From: Paludibacteraceae bacterium
GTDB lineage: Bacteria; Bacteroidota; Bacteroidia; Bacteroidales; Paludibacteraceae
Direction: 5' to 3'
Assembly: GCA_905233415.1 (NCBI GenBank)
Contig: CAJOEX010000005.1
Span: 1-64,000, forward strand
DNA: 64,000 nucleotides
Within the stretch, counting starts at the first letter, position 1, and the number at the start of each line of letters is the position of its first letter. Below the pieces are notes generated by a model. The model saw only the letters and a program-made list of their open reading frames with translations, made no database searches and was not told where the DNA came from. This document shows positions 41,736-51,276 of the stretch, one piece after another. The position numbers and the translations under genes are program-made.

Positions 41736-42001
41736 TAAAAATAAAAAAAGTACAAAAATTCCGCCAAAAACGCATTTCCAAACACCCTGCGGTTACCCTG
41801 ACGATAGCCTGACGTTGGCGACTTATCCAAGACAAGCTTAAGAGATGCCTAACGTATGCTGAATGAAAATCGAAGACTTGCCTGGCTTAATCCGCATTTT
41901 AGTGCAAATTAGTACAAAAATACGGATAAAATACTTATCTAATCGCAATTTTGTGCAAATTAGTACAAAAATACGGGTAAATATTTGCATATGTCAAATA
42001 T
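41736..42001. other. Intergenic stretch with duplicated promoter-like sequence
   Basis: The 340-nt gap (41662-42001) between gdhA and the truncated ATPase holds the gdhA promoter, CCTGACG-type short repeats near 41797-41820, and two copies of a 24-bp sequence (41902-41925, 41953-41976). It ends in TTTGCATATGT, also found at the start of the promoter at 6065. No gene is seen. Confidence 0.65.
41902..41976. repeat. 24-bp direct repeat, 51-bp period
   Basis: An identical 24-bp sequence beginning GTGCAAATTAGTACAA occurs at 41902-41925 and 41953-41976, with similar flanks. It looks like a duplicated upstream region. Confidence 0.85.
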
Positions 42002-42688
42002 TTGCAGCGTTTATGGAAGAAAACCTATCTGGCAGATGTCATAGAGCGGCATAATATTCGGAATACCGAATTATTGGAAAATCTGGCAGATGCGCTGTGT
42101 TCTTCAGTGGGTTCGCTGAATAATCCTACTAAGTTGGCAAATACTATTCAATCTGTAAAACAAATGAAAGCAGATCGAGAGACCGTAGATAAGTATATTA
42201 GCTATCTGGAAGACGCTTTCTTGTTCGAATCAGCAAAGCGGTATGATATCAAAGGGAAACGGTATTTTGAGTCCATCAAGAAGTATTATTCCGTTGATCT
42301 TGGTTTACGTAATGCGAGGTTGAACTTCCGCCAACAGGAGTTGACTCATATCATGGAGAATATCGTGTATAACCATTTGCGGATTTTCGGCTATTTAGTA
42401 GATGTTGGCGTAGTTGAAGTGCGAGAGATGAAGGATGGAAAGCAACAGAAAGTTCAGTATAAAGTTGATTTTATTGCTACCAATGGGCAGGAAAAGTTCT
42501 ATATTCAGTCGGCATATCGGATGGATGATGAATCCAAACGCGAACAGGAATTGAACTCACTCAAACGCATAGACGATAGTTTTCGAAAGATTGTCATTGT
42601 CGGCGATGACATCGCTCCATGGATTGATGACCATGGAATTTTCCATATGGGTCTTATACATTTCCTCAAAGAGGGATTGCCAAAATAG
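42002..42688 (+). pseudogene. 5'-truncated AAA_14/DUF4143 ATPase (C-terminal half only)
   Basis: 228 residues from a TTG. The sequence starts mid-protein at 'TYLADVIERHNIRNTELL', which in full-length family members follows the AAA domain. It then shows the winged-helix and DUF4143 nuclease-like region ('SLNNPTKLANTIQS', 'YDIKGKRYFESIKKYYSVDL', 'HIMENIVYNHL', 'VQYKVDFIAT'). The P-loop domain (~200 residues) is absent. Just before it, TTTGCATATGT matches the -33 area of the intact family member's promoter at 6065. This suggests a deletion joined the promoter edge to the gene middle. Probably non-functional. Confidence 0.82.
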
Positions 42689-43283
42689 ATACCACCAGGC
42701 AACTCAATGGCATGTCGGTTGCGTCTCGGCTAGGACTCGCAGCAAGCCACTTCCGACGAGGTCATTACGGGACCATGTCCCGAGAAAACCCTAACTCAAG
42801 CCCCATTGCCTCCCGATAGTGTTATTTTTGAAAAAGTCTTTCCCCAACGGAATTAGGTAGTAATTAATAATGGTGGTTCCAACTACATCAACTGAAAAAA
42901 ATCAAAAATCAAATAAAGAAAATTATTTTTTTCTTTTACAAATGTCAAGTCCCTTCTGTAAGTCCAGAATTATCTATTTTTTTATTTATTTATTTATGCA
43001 CAGATTTCGGACAATAATGAACGGATTTTGGACAATCATATTTGATTTTCGTTCATTACTGTTCAGTTTTCGGACATTATATGCCATGAAAACAGTACTC
43101 AATCCTTGCCGGAAGGTGAAAAACTGTCCGGATTTCGGACACTGCCCGTTTTTGGCGTTTCTGATTTTGAATAATCCCTGTGTATCAGCGACTTAAGAGA
43201 ACCGTCATATTCGCGCACATAGGCTTTTTCTTTCAAACGGCTAACAATAGGGAATTATATAGGAGTTAGCACTAAATAAATTG
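42689..43283. other. 0.6 kb gene-poor stretch with TTTCGGACA repeats
   Basis: I find no convincing gene between 42689 and 43314. A short open frame at 42870-43196 has biased, AT-rich codons and no family. Marks: palindrome CGGGAC-cat-GTCCCG (42768-42782), an AT-rich block (42890-43000), four copies of TTT(C/T)GGACA (near 43005, 43026, 43068, 43133), inverted TAATGAACG...CGTTCATTA (43015-43058), and palindrome TGTCCG-gattt-CGGACA (43125-43141). It could be a decayed element or a regulatory region. Confidence 0.5.
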
Positions 43284-43312
43284 AAAAGTGGGTAGAAATA
43301 CTCACTTTTTTT
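43284..43312. terminator. Bidirectional hairpin terminator
   Basis: Stem AAAAGTGGGTA/TACTCACTTTT with GAAA tetraloop and eight T on the plus strand. It can end plus transcripts and serve the minus-strand gene ending at 43315. Confidence 0.75.
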
Positions 43313-43314
43313 TG

Positions 43315-43845
43315 TTACAGATTAGCAAACGCCATCGCAAAATAGTTAGACGCGGATGGATACATCTCGTAAAAATCAATATCTTGTACTGGGTAGTGAA
43401 TAATATCTTCTGCACCATCGTACCAAATCATTTCATATTGCCCAAGAACTCTTAAAAACGACATTATGGGAGAAAAAATACGTTTAAGTACAGTAGCGTC
43501 TCTTAATGCCTCATCAAATCTCCATTGGGAAATGTGAGCACATACTTGTTTCCTTATGCGTTCAAACACCTCCATGTTTATACCTTCCTCTCTATAAATT
43601 GCTGTATTTGTAAATAGTGCATTTATATACTTGGAATTGGTAATATTCAAAGTGTCAATTTTACAATATCCCAATGGTGTGGGTGTTTCTCCTACCAAAC
43701 AATATATAGCAAAAGCATATTCTCCACTATTTATGATACAGCCCAAAGAAGAATCACAATAATATCTAACACTATACGGTGCTGTTTCATACGGCACACA
43801 CATCAACTGTGTTAAATCAGGTTCAATTGCGTTTTTATAGTACAT
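43315..43845 (-). CDS. Hypothetical protein, orphan
   Basis: 176 residues that I do not recognise. No signal peptide and no membrane span; it looks soluble, with many aromatic residues (Tyr-rich: 'PYSVRYYCDSSLGC', 'YEMIWYDGAEDIIHYPVQDI'). Codon use and composition are more AT-rich than neighbours, suggesting recent acquisition. It has a clean promoter at 43862-43893 and a terminator right after the stop, so it is a self-contained single-gene unit. It sits between a truncated ATPase patch and a tRNA gene, a usual place for accessory insertions. Function unknown; an immunity or small cytoplasmic protein would fit size and setting, but nothing proves it. Confidence 0.75.
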   Translation of the reverse strand: MYYKNAIEPDLTQLMCVPYETAPYSVRYYCDSSLGCIINSGEYAFAIYCLVGETPTPLGYCKIDTLNITNSKYINALFTNTAIYREEGINMEVFERIRKQVCAHISQWRFDEALRDATVLKRIFSPIMSFLRVLGQYEMIWYDGAEDIIHYPVQDIDFYEMYPSASNYFAMAFANL

Positions 43846-43861
43846 AATCGATAATTTTTGG

Positions 43862-43893
43862 CAAAGTTACTACTTTTTTTGAATATATGCAAA
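43862..43893 (-). promoter_or_regulatory. Promoter of the orphan gene
   Basis: Minus-strand TTTG (43893-43890), a 20-nt spacer and TAACTTTG (43869-43862), 17 nt before ATG 43845. Confidence 0.75.
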
Positions 43894-43942
43894 TTTATTT
43901 GCGGAATTTTTGTAAAAGGGAGCAAAAAAAGAAGATAAAAAG

Positions 43943-43974
43943 AACGCGCTTGAAAGTGAACTTTCAGACGCGTT
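43943..43974 (-). terminator. Terminator after tRNA-Arg
   Basis: 14-bp stem with a two-base mismatch (AACGCG..TGAAAG with CTTTCA..CGCGTT), a 4-nt loop, followed on the minus strand by T-rich sequence. It starts 15 nt past the tRNA 3' end. Confidence 0.8.
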
Positions 43975-43988
43975 TTCCGTTTAGTATG

Positions 43989-44062
43989 TGATCCATGCAG
44001 GATTCAAACCTGCAACCCCCACATCCGTAGTGTGGTACTCTATTCAGTTGAGCTAATGGACC
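43989..44062 (-). tRNA. tRNA-Arg (anticodon ACG)
   Basis: 74 nt on the minus strand. The acceptor stem GGTCCAT pairs with ATGGATC, allowing one G-T. The anticodon stem CCACA/TGTGG encloses loop CTACGGA, giving anticodon ACG. The T arm holds GGTTTGAATCC. The discriminator is A and CCA is not encoded. A promoter and a terminator flank it. Confidence 0.95.
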
Positions 44063-44082
44063 CTGCTTTTTCAAAAAGCGTG

Positions 44083-44113
44083 CAAAGGTACTGCTTTTTT
44101 TTGAACTACCAAA
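44083..44113 (-). promoter_or_regulatory. Promoter of tRNA-Arg
   Basis: Minus-strand TTTG (44113-44110), a 19-nt spacer and TACCTTTG (44090-44083), about 20 nt before the tRNA 5' end. Confidence 0.75.
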
Positions 44114-44144
44114 ATATTTTTGCGTTTTTTTGCAAAAAAAGTGA

Positions 44145-44182
44145 TTTTCGGGCATAGAAAATACATTTTCCACCCCCGAAAA
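44145..44182 (-). terminator. Likely terminator of the fumarate reductase/DUF975 operon
   Basis: Outer stem TTTTCGGG/CCCGAAAA encloses an inner GAAAAT/ATTTTC stem. On the minus strand it is followed by TCAC and seven T. It lies 25 nt past the stop at 44207. Confidence 0.55.
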
Positions 44183-44206
44183 CCACAAAATCACCTCACA
44201 AACGGT

Positions 44207-44854
44207 TTATTCCTCTTCTATCACTTCGGCTTTCAAATCGTCATAGAAATGAGCCTCTGCAGCACATATATAAGGGGTCAACCAGAAGAAGCCGATTCCG
44301 AATGTCAAAATCGACAGGAAAAACCATCCGATGAACGTAAGGTCAAGGACGAACAAGTCCCATTTATAACCTTTCATCATCTCACGGCTCATCTTCATCG
44401 CTTCTTTGGCACTCAGTTCCGGATAATCACGAAGCAGATACGGAACCATCTTATACGCGTACGCAAGAATAATACCCAATATACCCAATGTGAACAAAGC
44501 GGCAATAAACACAATAATCGTTATCAGAACCATCGCCACCACATATCTGTTCCAGTCTTTGGTAAACATCTGAACCATACTTGCAAGAGGCGTGTCTTCC
44601 AACGTGTCGCGTTTCATCGACAGCAGCACATTGTACATCGCATATTCCAACGGACCGATGAGCAACACGGCGATAACAGTACTCATACCGCTCAATCCCA
44701 ATGCCCATGAATTGGTCGGGTCCATGCATAACGAAGGAACAACATCAAGCAGAACGGCTAAAATAATCACGATGAATGCCATTACAGCCACTTCGTTCCA
44801 GCGTCCGTCCAACGTCTCACGTGCCGCAGCACGGTAATCACTATACGTTTTCAT
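44207..44854 (-). CDS. DUF975 family membrane protein
   Basis: 215 residues with about five membrane spans. DUF975 marks: N-terminal 'YRAAARETLDGRW', 'YAYKMVPYLLRDYPELSAKE' followed by 'MMKGYKWDLFVLDLTFIGWF', and the closing 'LTPYICAAEAHFYDDLK'. The family is widespread in Firmicutes and Bacteroidota and has no firm function; membrane stress or cell-envelope roles have been suggested. It starts 20 nt after frdB and appears cotranscribed with fumarate reductase. Confidence 0.88.
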   Translation of the reverse strand: MKTYSDYRAAARETLDGRWNEVAVMAFIVIILAVLLDVVPSLCMDPTNSWALGLSGMSTVIAVLLIGPLEYAMYNVLLSMKRDTLEDTPLASMVQMFTKDWNRYVVAMVLITIIVFIAALFTLGILGIILAYAYKMVPYLLRDYPELSAKEAMKMSREMMKGYKWDLFVLDLTFIGWFFLSILTFGIGFFWLTPYICAAEAHFYDDLKAEVIEEE

Positions 44855-44874
44855 ATAAATAATATAATAAGGTG

Positions 44875-45630
44875 TTAGTCTTTAAACTTTGCACAAATAA
44901 ACTCGCGGTTCAGACGGGCGATATTTGCCAGCGAAACCTGTTTCGGGCACTCTGCGGCGCAAGCGCCGGTGTTCGTGCAGTTACCGAATCCCAGTTCGTC
45001 CATCTTGGCAAGCATGTTCTTTGCACGCGTAGCAGCCTCTATCTTGCCTTGCGGCAGAAGAGCCAGTTGCGAATCCTTTACTGCCACGAAGAGCATGGCA
45101 CTACCGTTCTTGCAATCTGCAGCACATGCGCCACAACCGATACAGGACGCAGCATCCATCGCTTCGTCTGCTACAGGTTTCGGAATAGCAATCGCATTGG
45201 CATCGGGTACGCCGCCGGTATTCACACTTACAAAGCCGCCTGCCTGCATAATCTTGTCGTATGCCTGACGGTCAACCATCAAGTCTTTGATTACAGGGAA
45301 CGCACGACTGCGCCACGGTTCCACGGTGATAGTCTCGCCGTCATGGAACTTACGCATGTGCAACTGGCAGGTCGTAATCGCGCTGTCCGGCCCGTGCGGA
45401 TGTCCGTTCACGTACATCGAGCACATTCCGCAGATACCCTCACGGCAGTCGTGGTCGAAAGCAATCGGGTCTTTGTGCTCCGCTATCAGTTGTTCGTTCA
45501 GAATATCAATCATCTCAAGGAACGAAGCGCCTTGGAAGATATGATTGAGTTCATAGGTCTCAAAATGACCTTGTGCTTTTGGTCCCGCCTGTCTCCAAAC
45601 GCGAACCTTGATATTAATATAACTATCCAT
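44875..45630 (-). CDS. frdB: Fumarate reductase/succinate dehydrogenase iron-sulfur subunit
   Basis: 251 residues, subunit B with three clusters: 2Fe-2S ('[15 protein letters not shown]'), 4Fe-4S ('[15 protein letters not shown]') and a further cysteine group ('[20 protein letters not shown]'). It passes electrons between the membrane cytochrome b and FrdA. In an anaerobic Bacteroidales the complex mostly reduces fumarate to succinate. It follows frdA after a 38-nt spacer filled with TTTACGA heptamers (45638-45666). Confidence 0.96.
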   Translation of the reverse strand: MDSYINIKVRVWRQAGPKAQGHFETYELNHIFQGASFLEMIDILNEQLIAEHKDPIAFDHDCREGICGMCSMYVNGHPHGPDSAITTCQLHMRKFHDGETITVEPWRSRAFPVIKDLMVDRQAYDKIMQAGGFVSVNTGGVPDANAIAIPKPVADEAMDAASCIGCGACAADCKNGSAMLFVAVKDSQLALLPQGKIEAATRAKNMLAKMDELGFGNCTNTGACAAECPKQVSLANIARLNREFICAKFKD

Positions 45631-45637
45631 AAACTTA

Positions 45638-45673
45638 TTTACGATTTAGACATTTACGATTTACGATTTTACG
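45638..45673. repeat. TTTACGA heptamers at the frdA-frdB junction
   Basis: TTTACGA at 45638-45644, 45653-45659 and 45660-45666 with variants between. The array runs into the frdA stop codon (45669-45671). Confidence 0.75.
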
Positions 45674-47888
45674 CCTTGTAGTTTCTGGTCTTTCTCTCAG
45701 TAAACTCGTAGTCAAGCGGCTCCTTGATAAGTTCGGGCTCTTTGTCCTCGCCCAAATAATGCCAGCAGGCGACATAGCTGAACTTGTCATCCTGACGGAG
45801 CGCTTCGCCTTCTTCAGTCTGATATTCCTCACGGAAGTGACCGCCGCAACTCTCTTCGCGGTTCAACGCGTCAATCGCCATCAATTTGCCGATTTCGATG
45901 AAGTCTGCCAAGCGGAGGGCTTTCTCCAGTTCGTTATTCAACGCACCTGCTTCGCCCGGAATATATACATTGCTCCAGAACTCCTTCTTAATCTCATCAA
46001 TCTTCTTGATGGCGGTCTTCAGGCTTTCGGCTGTTCTGCCCATACCCACGAAGTCCCACATGATAAGACCGAGTTCCTTATGGATGCTGTCAACAGAGCG
46101 TTTGCCCTGAATCTTCATCAGGCGGTCAATCTTCTCCTGTACGCCCTTTTCTGCCGCAGCAAACTCCGGCAGGTCGGTACTCATACGCGGAACGCCGATT
46201 TGGTCGCTGAGATAGTTCTGAATCGTATAAGGCAGTACGAAGTATCCGTCTGCAAGACCTTGCATCAATGCCGATGCGCCCAAGCGGTTTGCGCCGTGGT
46301 CGGAGAAGTTTGCCTCACCGATACAGAACAGACCCTTCACGCTTGTCTGCAGTTCGTAATCCACCCAGATACCACCCATTGTATAGTGGATAGCCGGGAA
46401 GATCATCATCGGGTTCTCGTACGGGTTCTCATCAACGATCTTTTCGTACATCTGGAACAGGTTGCCGTATTTTTGTGCAACCACATCCTTGCCAAGACGC
46501 TGAATAGCATCACTGAAATCCAGGAATACAGCCAGACCGGTGTTGTTCACGCCGTAGCCTTTGTCGCAACGCTCTTTGGCGGCACGTGAAGCCACGTCAC
46601 GCGGAACAAGGTTACCGAATGCCGGATAACGACGCTCCAAGTAGTAATCGCGGTCTTCTTCAGGAATATCGCGGCCTTTGATTTCGCCGGCTTGCAGTTT
46701 CTTTGCGTCCTCCAGTTTCTTCGGCACCCAGATACGTCCGTCGTTACGGAGCGATTCCGACATCAGCGTCAGTTTGGACTGGAAGTCACCATGTTTCGGA
46801 ATACAGGTCGGGTGAATCTGTGCGTAGCACGGATTTGCAAAATAAGCACCGTGACGGTACATCTGCATCGCAGCCGAACCATTACTTGCCATGGCGTTCG
46901 TTGACAGGAAGAACGTGTTTCCGTAACCGCCGGAAGCGATAACAACCGCGTGTCCGAAGAAACGCTCGATACGACCGGTAACGAGGTTGCGTGCGATGAT
47001 ACCGCGTGCGCGCTCTTCGCCGTTCTCGTCCTTAATCATAACAATATCCAGCATCTCGTGACGGTTGAACATTTTCACTTTGCCCTTACCGATCTGACGG
47101 CTCAATGCAGAATATGCGCCGAGCAGCAGCTGTTGTCCGGTCTGACCTTTTGCGTAGAACGTACGGCTTACCTGTGCACCACCGAACGAACGGTTGTCAA
47201 GCAGACCGCCGTATTCGCGTGCGAATGGAACGCCTTGTGCCACACATTGGTCGATGATATTGTTCGATACTTCCGCCAAACGATACACGTTCGCTTCGCG
47301 GGCGCGGTAGTCACCACCCTTGATTGTATCGTAATAGAGACGATAGATGGAGTCACCGTCGTTCTGGTAGTTCTTCGCAGCATTGATACCGCCTTGAGCA
47401 GCGATTGAGTGCGCACGGCGCGGGCTGTCCTGAATGCAGAAGTTCAATACGTTGAATCCGAGTTCCGCCAATGTAGCGGCAGCCGAAGCTCCGGCCAGAC
47501 CTGTTCCGACAACAATCACGTCCAGACGACGTTTGTTGGCGGGGTTAACCAGTTTCTGATGGTCTTTGTAGTTTGTCCATTTCTTTTCCAGCGGACCTGC
47601 GGGAATCTTCGCCATTTCCGGCGTAATGATTTTGGCAGCCTTGGCGGATGGTTTTGCCATTTCTTCTGTAGCGGCAACTGTTGCTTTGCCGGCAGCCTTG
47701 ACTGCCTCAACAACTGCTTCTGCAGCAGCCTTTACTTCGGGACGCTCAACAGCCTTCTCTGCGCGGGCGCTCAATTCCTCTACGGCCTCCGCTGCTTTTT
47801 CCGCCATCATCTCAACGGCCTTGCCAGCCAGTTCCTGTGCTTTCTCTGCGGCTTTTTCTACCGCTTTCTTAATATCTTCTTTTGCCAT
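45669..47888 (-). CDS. frdA: Fumarate reductase flavoprotein subunit with long helical N-terminal extension
   Basis: About 739 residues from ATG 47888; the longer frame begins with TTG. The enzyme core starts near residue 95 ('[20 protein letters not shown]') and is normal: FAD site '[19 protein letters not shown]', covalent FAD histidine in '[13 protein letters not shown]', and active-site segments '[10 protein letters not shown]', '[18 protein letters not shown]' and '[18 protein letters not shown]'. It reduces fumarate to succinate. The first ~92 residues are an Ala/Glu/Lys-rich helix-forming stretch ('[20 protein letters not shown]', '[16 protein letters not shown]') that related enzymes (~655 aa) lack. 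Confidence 0.96.
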   Translation of the reverse strand: MAKEDIKKAVEKAAEKAQELAGKAVEMMAEKAAEAVEELSARAEKAVERPEVKAAAEAVVEAVKAAGKATVAATEEMAKPSAKAAKIITPEMAKIPAGPLEKKWTNYKDHQKLVNPANKRRLDVIVVGTGLAGASAAATLAELGFNVLNFCIQDSPRRAHSIAAQGGINAAKNYQNDGDSIYRLYYDTIKGGDYRAREANVYRLAEVSNNIIDQCVAQGVPFAREYGGLLDNRSFGGAQVSRTFYAKGQTGQQLLLGAYSALSRQIGKGKVKMFNRHEMLDIVMIKDENGEERARGIIARNLVTGRIERFFGHAVVIASGGYGNTFFLSTNAMASNGSAAMQMYRHGAYFANPCYAQIHPTCIPKHGDFQSKLTLMSESLRNDGRIWVPKKLEDAKKLQAGEIKGRDIPEEDRDYYLERRYPAFGNLVPRDVASRAAKERCDKGYGVNNTGLAVFLDFSDAIQRLGKDVVAQKYGNLFQMYEKIVDENPYENPMMIFPAIHYTMGGIWVDYELQTSVKGLFCIGEANFSDHGANRLGASALMQGLADGYFVLPYTIQNYLSDQIGVPRMSTDLPEFAAAEKGVQEKIDRLMKIQGKRSVDSIHKELGLIMWDFVGMGRTAESLKTAIKKIDEIKKEFWSNVYIPGEAGALNNELEKALRLADFIEIGKLMAIDALNREESCGGHFREEYQTEEGEALRQDDKFSYVACWHYLGEDKEPELIKEPLDYEFTERKTRNYKA

Positions 47889-47922
47889 AATCTTCAAATT
47901 TTCTAATGTTCAAATCTTCAAA

Positions 47923-48630
47923 TTATCCTATCATCATGCCAATATTGACACCCAAGAAGTAGAGCACTACAATCATAAACAGACCGACTGCGAGAGTCGC
48001 AAAAATGGTACCGATGACGCGAATGCGTTTGAGCCAGATGAGGTTGCTCCATCCGAGAGTCTGGAGAGCAGACCAGATACCGTGATTGAGGTGGAACCAG
48101 AGTGCAACGAGCCAGATGATGTAGAGCAGGCAGTAGATGATACCGCACCAGCCATCCGTGAACAGGCCTTTAACAATAGCGGAACCGTCCTGCGGGTCGA
48201 ACATGGAAGTCTCGATGCCGGTGAGCTCAGCCCATTGCATCTTGTACCAGAAATTGAACAGGTGCAGACAGAGGAAACCGAGAACGATAATTCCCAGCAC
48301 AAGCATGTTTTTAGACTCCCAGTCAACACCTTCCTGCCGTGCTTCGATGGCGTAACGGTCTTTGCCGCGTGCCGCACGGTTCTGGATGGTAAGATAAATC
48401 GCATAGGAGAAATGCACCACTACGCCGAGCGCGAGAATCAGTGTGCCGATAATGGCATACCAGTTGGCGCCAAGCATCGCGCAAATCCAGTTGTACGCTG
48501 TTGTCCCAAAGATGTCATCGATGACCAGACAGAGGTTCATCGAACCATGGAACAGCAGGAAAAGAACAAGAAACAAGCCCGTAATGCTCATAATGAACTT
48601 ACGGCCGATAGATGAATCCTTTAACCACAT
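47923..48630 (-). CDS. frdC: Fumarate reductase/succinate dehydrogenase cytochrome b subunit
   Basis: 235 residues with five membrane spans, the diheme cytochrome b of Bacteroidota/Wolinella-type quinol:fumarate reductase. Candidate haem ligands are histidines in 'LLFHGSMNLC', 'VVHFSYAIYL', 'LCLHLFNFWYK' and 'LWFHLNHGIW'. It takes electrons from menaquinol and anchors FrdAB. First gene of frdCAB-DUF975, with its own promoter (48701-48732) divergent from rho. Confidence 0.94.
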   Translation of the reverse strand: MWLKDSSIGRKFIMSITGLFLVLFLLFHGSMNLCLVIDDIFGTTAYNWICAMLGANWYAIIGTLILALGVVVHFSYAIYLTIQNRAARGKDRYAIEARQEGVDWESKNMLVLGIIVLGFLCLHLFNFWYKMQWAELTGIETSMFDPQDGSAIVKGLFTDGWCGIIYCLLYIIWLVALWFHLNHGIWSALQTLGWSNLIWLKRIRVIGTIFATLAVGLFMIVVLYFLGVNIGMMIG

Positions 48631-48700
48631 AAATAGTTTGATTTTTGTATTGTTTTATTTGTATTTCTGCTATTTCAGCCCGTTTTTATCAATTTCGCGG

Positions 48701-48732
48701 CAAAGGTACTGCTTTTTTTGCATATATGCAAA
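48701..48732 (-). promoter_or_regulatory. Promoter of the frdCAB operon
   Basis: Minus-strand TTTG (48732-48729), a 20-nt spacer and TACCTTTG (48708-48701), ~70 nt before the frdC ATG. A TGCATATATGCA palindrome overlaps the -33 side. The rest of the 48631-48999 gap shows only the rho promoter. Confidence 0.8.
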
Positions 48733-48917
48733 TAAATTAGTAAAAAAAAAGACGGAAGCAAGTTTTTTACATTCAATCATAAAATGTCAAATTGTTAAAT
48801 TGTCAGTAAAGACATTTCGCGGAACTCGATTTTTTGCCTTTTACTCCACAAAATAACAACATTTTCGGCAACATATACAAATATTTTTAAGAAAAACAGC
48901 ACAAAATTGCAAATAAA

Positions 48918-48949
48918 TTTGCGTATATGCAAAATTTGTTGTACTTTTG
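48918..48949 (+). promoter_or_regulatory. Promoter of rho
   Basis: TTTG at 48918-48921, a 20-nt spacer and TACTTTTG at 48942-48949. Transcription should start near 48955, so the start at 48907 is excluded and 48958 would be almost leaderless. Confidence 0.8.
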
Positions 48950-48999
48950 CGGGCGAAATGAGGATTCCCTCATATTTTTCCGACAAATACTTGAAAGAT

Positions 49000-50805
49000 A
49001 TGCAATACGACATGCAAAGACTTGAGCGCATGACGCTCGAAGAGTTAAGAGCCGCAGCTGAAGAGTTAGGGGTGAAAGTAAAACGCACGCACACGCCGAA
49101 AATGATTGCGTACCTGATATTGGATGCGCAAGCGGACAAACGTGCAGCTGACGTGGAAGCCAAAGAAGCGGAGAAATCCGCCAAACGCAACGGCGAACGC
49201 CAACGCAAACGCGTCAAGACCTCTGTTCAGCGGGTGAACACGGACAATCTGGTGAAGAACGACATAATCGCTACCGTAGGTAACGAAAAGGAAGAGATGA
49301 ACCAGATTCAGGAGAATATGAAGCAGAACAACCATAAGGCGAACAAGACTGTTCAAGCCGTTCAAGCCCGTCAGCCGTTGAACGAGGCAAAGGAAAAGCT
49401 GCTGGAGGAGAAGCCCGCTCCGGTTCCGGAAGAGAAACCGGCTGCGACTGACAGCGCACAGACCGCTGACGTTGACAACACACAGTTTGAATCGGAGAAG
49501 CCTCAGCCGAAGAAACGCGGAAGAAAGAAAAAGACCGCTGCGCAGGCAGAAGACAAACCAGCTACAACTGACGGAACACAGACCGCTCCACAGATAGAAC
49601 AAAAGCCTGAACAACCGGCAGAACCAAAAGCGGAACAACCGAAAGAAGAGGTTCAGGAGCCGGAACAAACCACCATCAGTCTGGGCGAAAACGTAATCGC
49701 TTTGGGCACATTGGAATGCGCACCGGACGGTTACGGTTTCCTGCGTTCGGCAGACTATAATTATATCTCCTCACCGGACGATGTATATGTAAGCCAGCAA
49801 CAAATCCGTCAGTACGGATTAAAACCCGGTGATACCGTCGAATGTACCTTGCGCACGAATCGTGACAGCGAGAAATATTTCCCAATGGACAAAGTAATCC
49901 GCGTGAACGGTCTGCCACCTGAACAAGTAAAGAAGCGCATCGCCTTTGAGAACCTGACACCTTTGTTCCCTGACGAGAAGTTCAAACTGTGCAGCGGCAA
50001 GGGAGACCCGTTAAGCGTACGCATCATCGACCTGTTCTGCCCTATAGGAAAAGGTCAGCGCGGACTGATTGTTGCACAGCCGAAAACCGGTAAGACGGTG
50101 CTGCTGAAGAACATCGCCAACGCCATCGCCGCCAATCACCCCGAAGTGTATATGATTGTGCTGCTGATAGATGAACGCCCTGAAGAGGTGACAGACATGG
50201 CGCGTAGCGTAAATGCGGAAGTAATCGCTTCCACATTTGACGAACCCGCCGAAAACCATGTAAAAGTGGCGAACATCGTGCATGAAAAAGCAAAACGACT
50301 GGTCGAATGCGGTCACGATGTAGTTATCCTGCTGGATTCCATCACCCGTCTCGCACGCGCCTACAATACCGTCACTCCGTCAAGCGGAAAAGTGCTTTCC
50401 GGCGGTGTGGAAGCACAGGCGTTACACAAGCCTAAACGGTTCTTCGGAGCAGCCCGTAACATTGAAAACGGCGGCAGTCTGACAATTATTGCCACCGCCC
50501 TGACCGAAACAGGCAGCAAAATGGACGACCTTATTTTTGAGGAGTTCAAAGGAACAGGAAATATGGAGTTGCAGCTTGACCGCAAACTCAGTAACAAACG
50601 CATCTTCCCTGCCGTTGATATACCGGCTTCGAGCACCCGTCGTGACGACCTGCTGCTGCCGCCGACCGTACTGAGCCGCATGTGGCAAATCCGCAAGCAG
50701 TTGTCCGAAATGACAGCCACGGAAGCGATGGAGAAGCTGAAGACCTATATGGAGCGAACAGATGACAATGACGAGTTCCTGTTGGTTGTCAACGGGGCAC
50801 GCTAA
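49000..50805 (+). CDS. rho: Transcription termination factor Rho
   Basis: About 601 residues from ATG 49000; ATG 48958 is possible but nearly leaderless. N-terminal Rho_N helices ('[20 protein letters not shown]', ~5-50) are followed by a low-complexity, charged linker (~55-225; Lys/Glu/Pro/Gln-rich) as in other Bacteroidota. Next come the CSD RNA-binding domain ('[20 protein letters not shown]'), then the ATPase: Walker A '[16 protein letters not shown]', Walker B '[16 protein letters not shown]', and '[14 protein letters not shown]'. Rho is an RNA-dependent helicase that ends transcription. aroQ follows 30 nt downstream. Confidence 0.98.
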   Translation: MQYDMQRLERMTLEELRAAAEELGVKVKRTHTPKMIAYLILDAQADKRAADVEAKEAEKSAKRNGERQRKRVKTSVQRVNTDNLVKNDIIATVGNEKEEMNQIQENMKQNNHKANKTVQAVQARQPLNEAKEKLLEEKPAPVPEEKPAATDSAQTADVDNTQFESEKPQPKKRGRKKKTAAQAEDKPATTDGTQTAPQIEQKPEQPAEPKAEQPKEEVQEPEQTTISLGENVIALGTLECAPDGYGFLRSADYNYISSPDDVYVSQQQIRQYGLKPGDTVECTLRTNRDSEKYFPMDKVIRVNGLPPEQVKKRIAFENLTPLFPDEKFKLCSGKGDPLSVRIIDLFCPIGKGQRGLIVAQPKTGKTVLLKNIANAIAANHPEVYMIVLLIDERPEEVTDMARSVNAEVIASTFDEPAENHVKVANIVHEKAKRLVECGHDVVILLDSITRLARAYNTVTPSSGKVLSGGVEAQALHKPKRFFGAARNIENGGSLTIIATALTETGSKMDDLIFEEFKGTGNMELQLDRKLSNKRIFPAVDIPASSTRRDDLLLPPTVLSRMWQIRKQLSEMTATEAMEKLKTYMERTDDNDEFLLVVNGAR

Positions 50806-50835
50806 CGGGATTTGAAGATTTCCAAATTGGAAGAT

Positions 50836-51276
50836 TTGAAGATTGCGATTATAAACGGACCTAATTTGAACTTGCTCGGGAAGCGTAACCCGCAAGTTTA
50901 CGGGACAACAACGATGGAACAAATCATCGTTGAGATTCAGCGTCAATGGCCTGGCACACATTTTGTATATTTCCAGTCAAATCACGAAGGTGACCTCATA
51001 GACAGAATTCAAGGCCTTGCCGAAGAAGACGAATGTACAGGCATCGTCCTGAACGCCGGAGGATTCGCGCATACGAGCGTAGCGTTAAGAGACGCTGTCG
51101 AATATGCAAAAGAACAGGGATTGACAATTGTAAATACGCATCTCACTAATATTCGCACACGTGAAGCATTCAGACATCAAGACCTTCTGGAAGACGTGTG
51201 CTCAAAAACAATAATCGGTCATGGAAAAGAAGGATACAAAGAAGCTGTGGAGTATATTACTCATGCTGCTCATTAG
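50836..51276 (+). CDS. aroQ: 3-dehydroquinate dehydratase, type II
   Basis: About 146 residues. The conserved N-terminus 'KIAIINGPNLNLLGKR' begins at TTG 50836; no ATG is available. Extra upstream codons in this frame (from 50812) come from a TTGAAGATT-type repeat. Catalytic features: Tyr in 'PQVYGTTTMEQ', 'NHEGDLIDRIQ', 'LNAGGFAHTSVALRDAV' and 'NTHLTNIRTREAFRH' (His and Arg). It dehydrates 3-dehydroquinate in the shikimate pathway. Its 3' end overlaps the outer-membrane barrel gene by 56 nt. Confidence 0.92.
   Translation: MKIAIINGPNLNLLGKRNPQVYGTTTMEQIIVEIQRQWPGTHFVYFQSNHEGDLIDRIQGLAEEDECTGIVLNAGGFAHTSVALRDAVEYAKEQGLTIVNTHLTNIRTREAFRHQDLLEDVCSKTIIGHGKEGYKEAVEYITHAAH

Noticed and set aside
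42002-42688. Complete small nuclease gene
   Set aside because: The protein begins in the middle of the AAA_14/DUF4143 family and has only a TTG start, so a truncated copy is the better reading.
42870-43196. 108-codon open frame in the gene-poor stretch
   Set aside because: AT-rich, crosses the TTTCGGACA repeats, begins without a promoter and matches no family I know; likely chance.
42689-43314. Insertion sequence
   Set aside because: No transposase pieces, no paired terminal repeats at sensible spacing and no target duplication could be found.
48907-48957. Upstream ATG as start of rho
   Set aside because: It overlaps the -33/-7 boxes, so it cannot be on the transcript.
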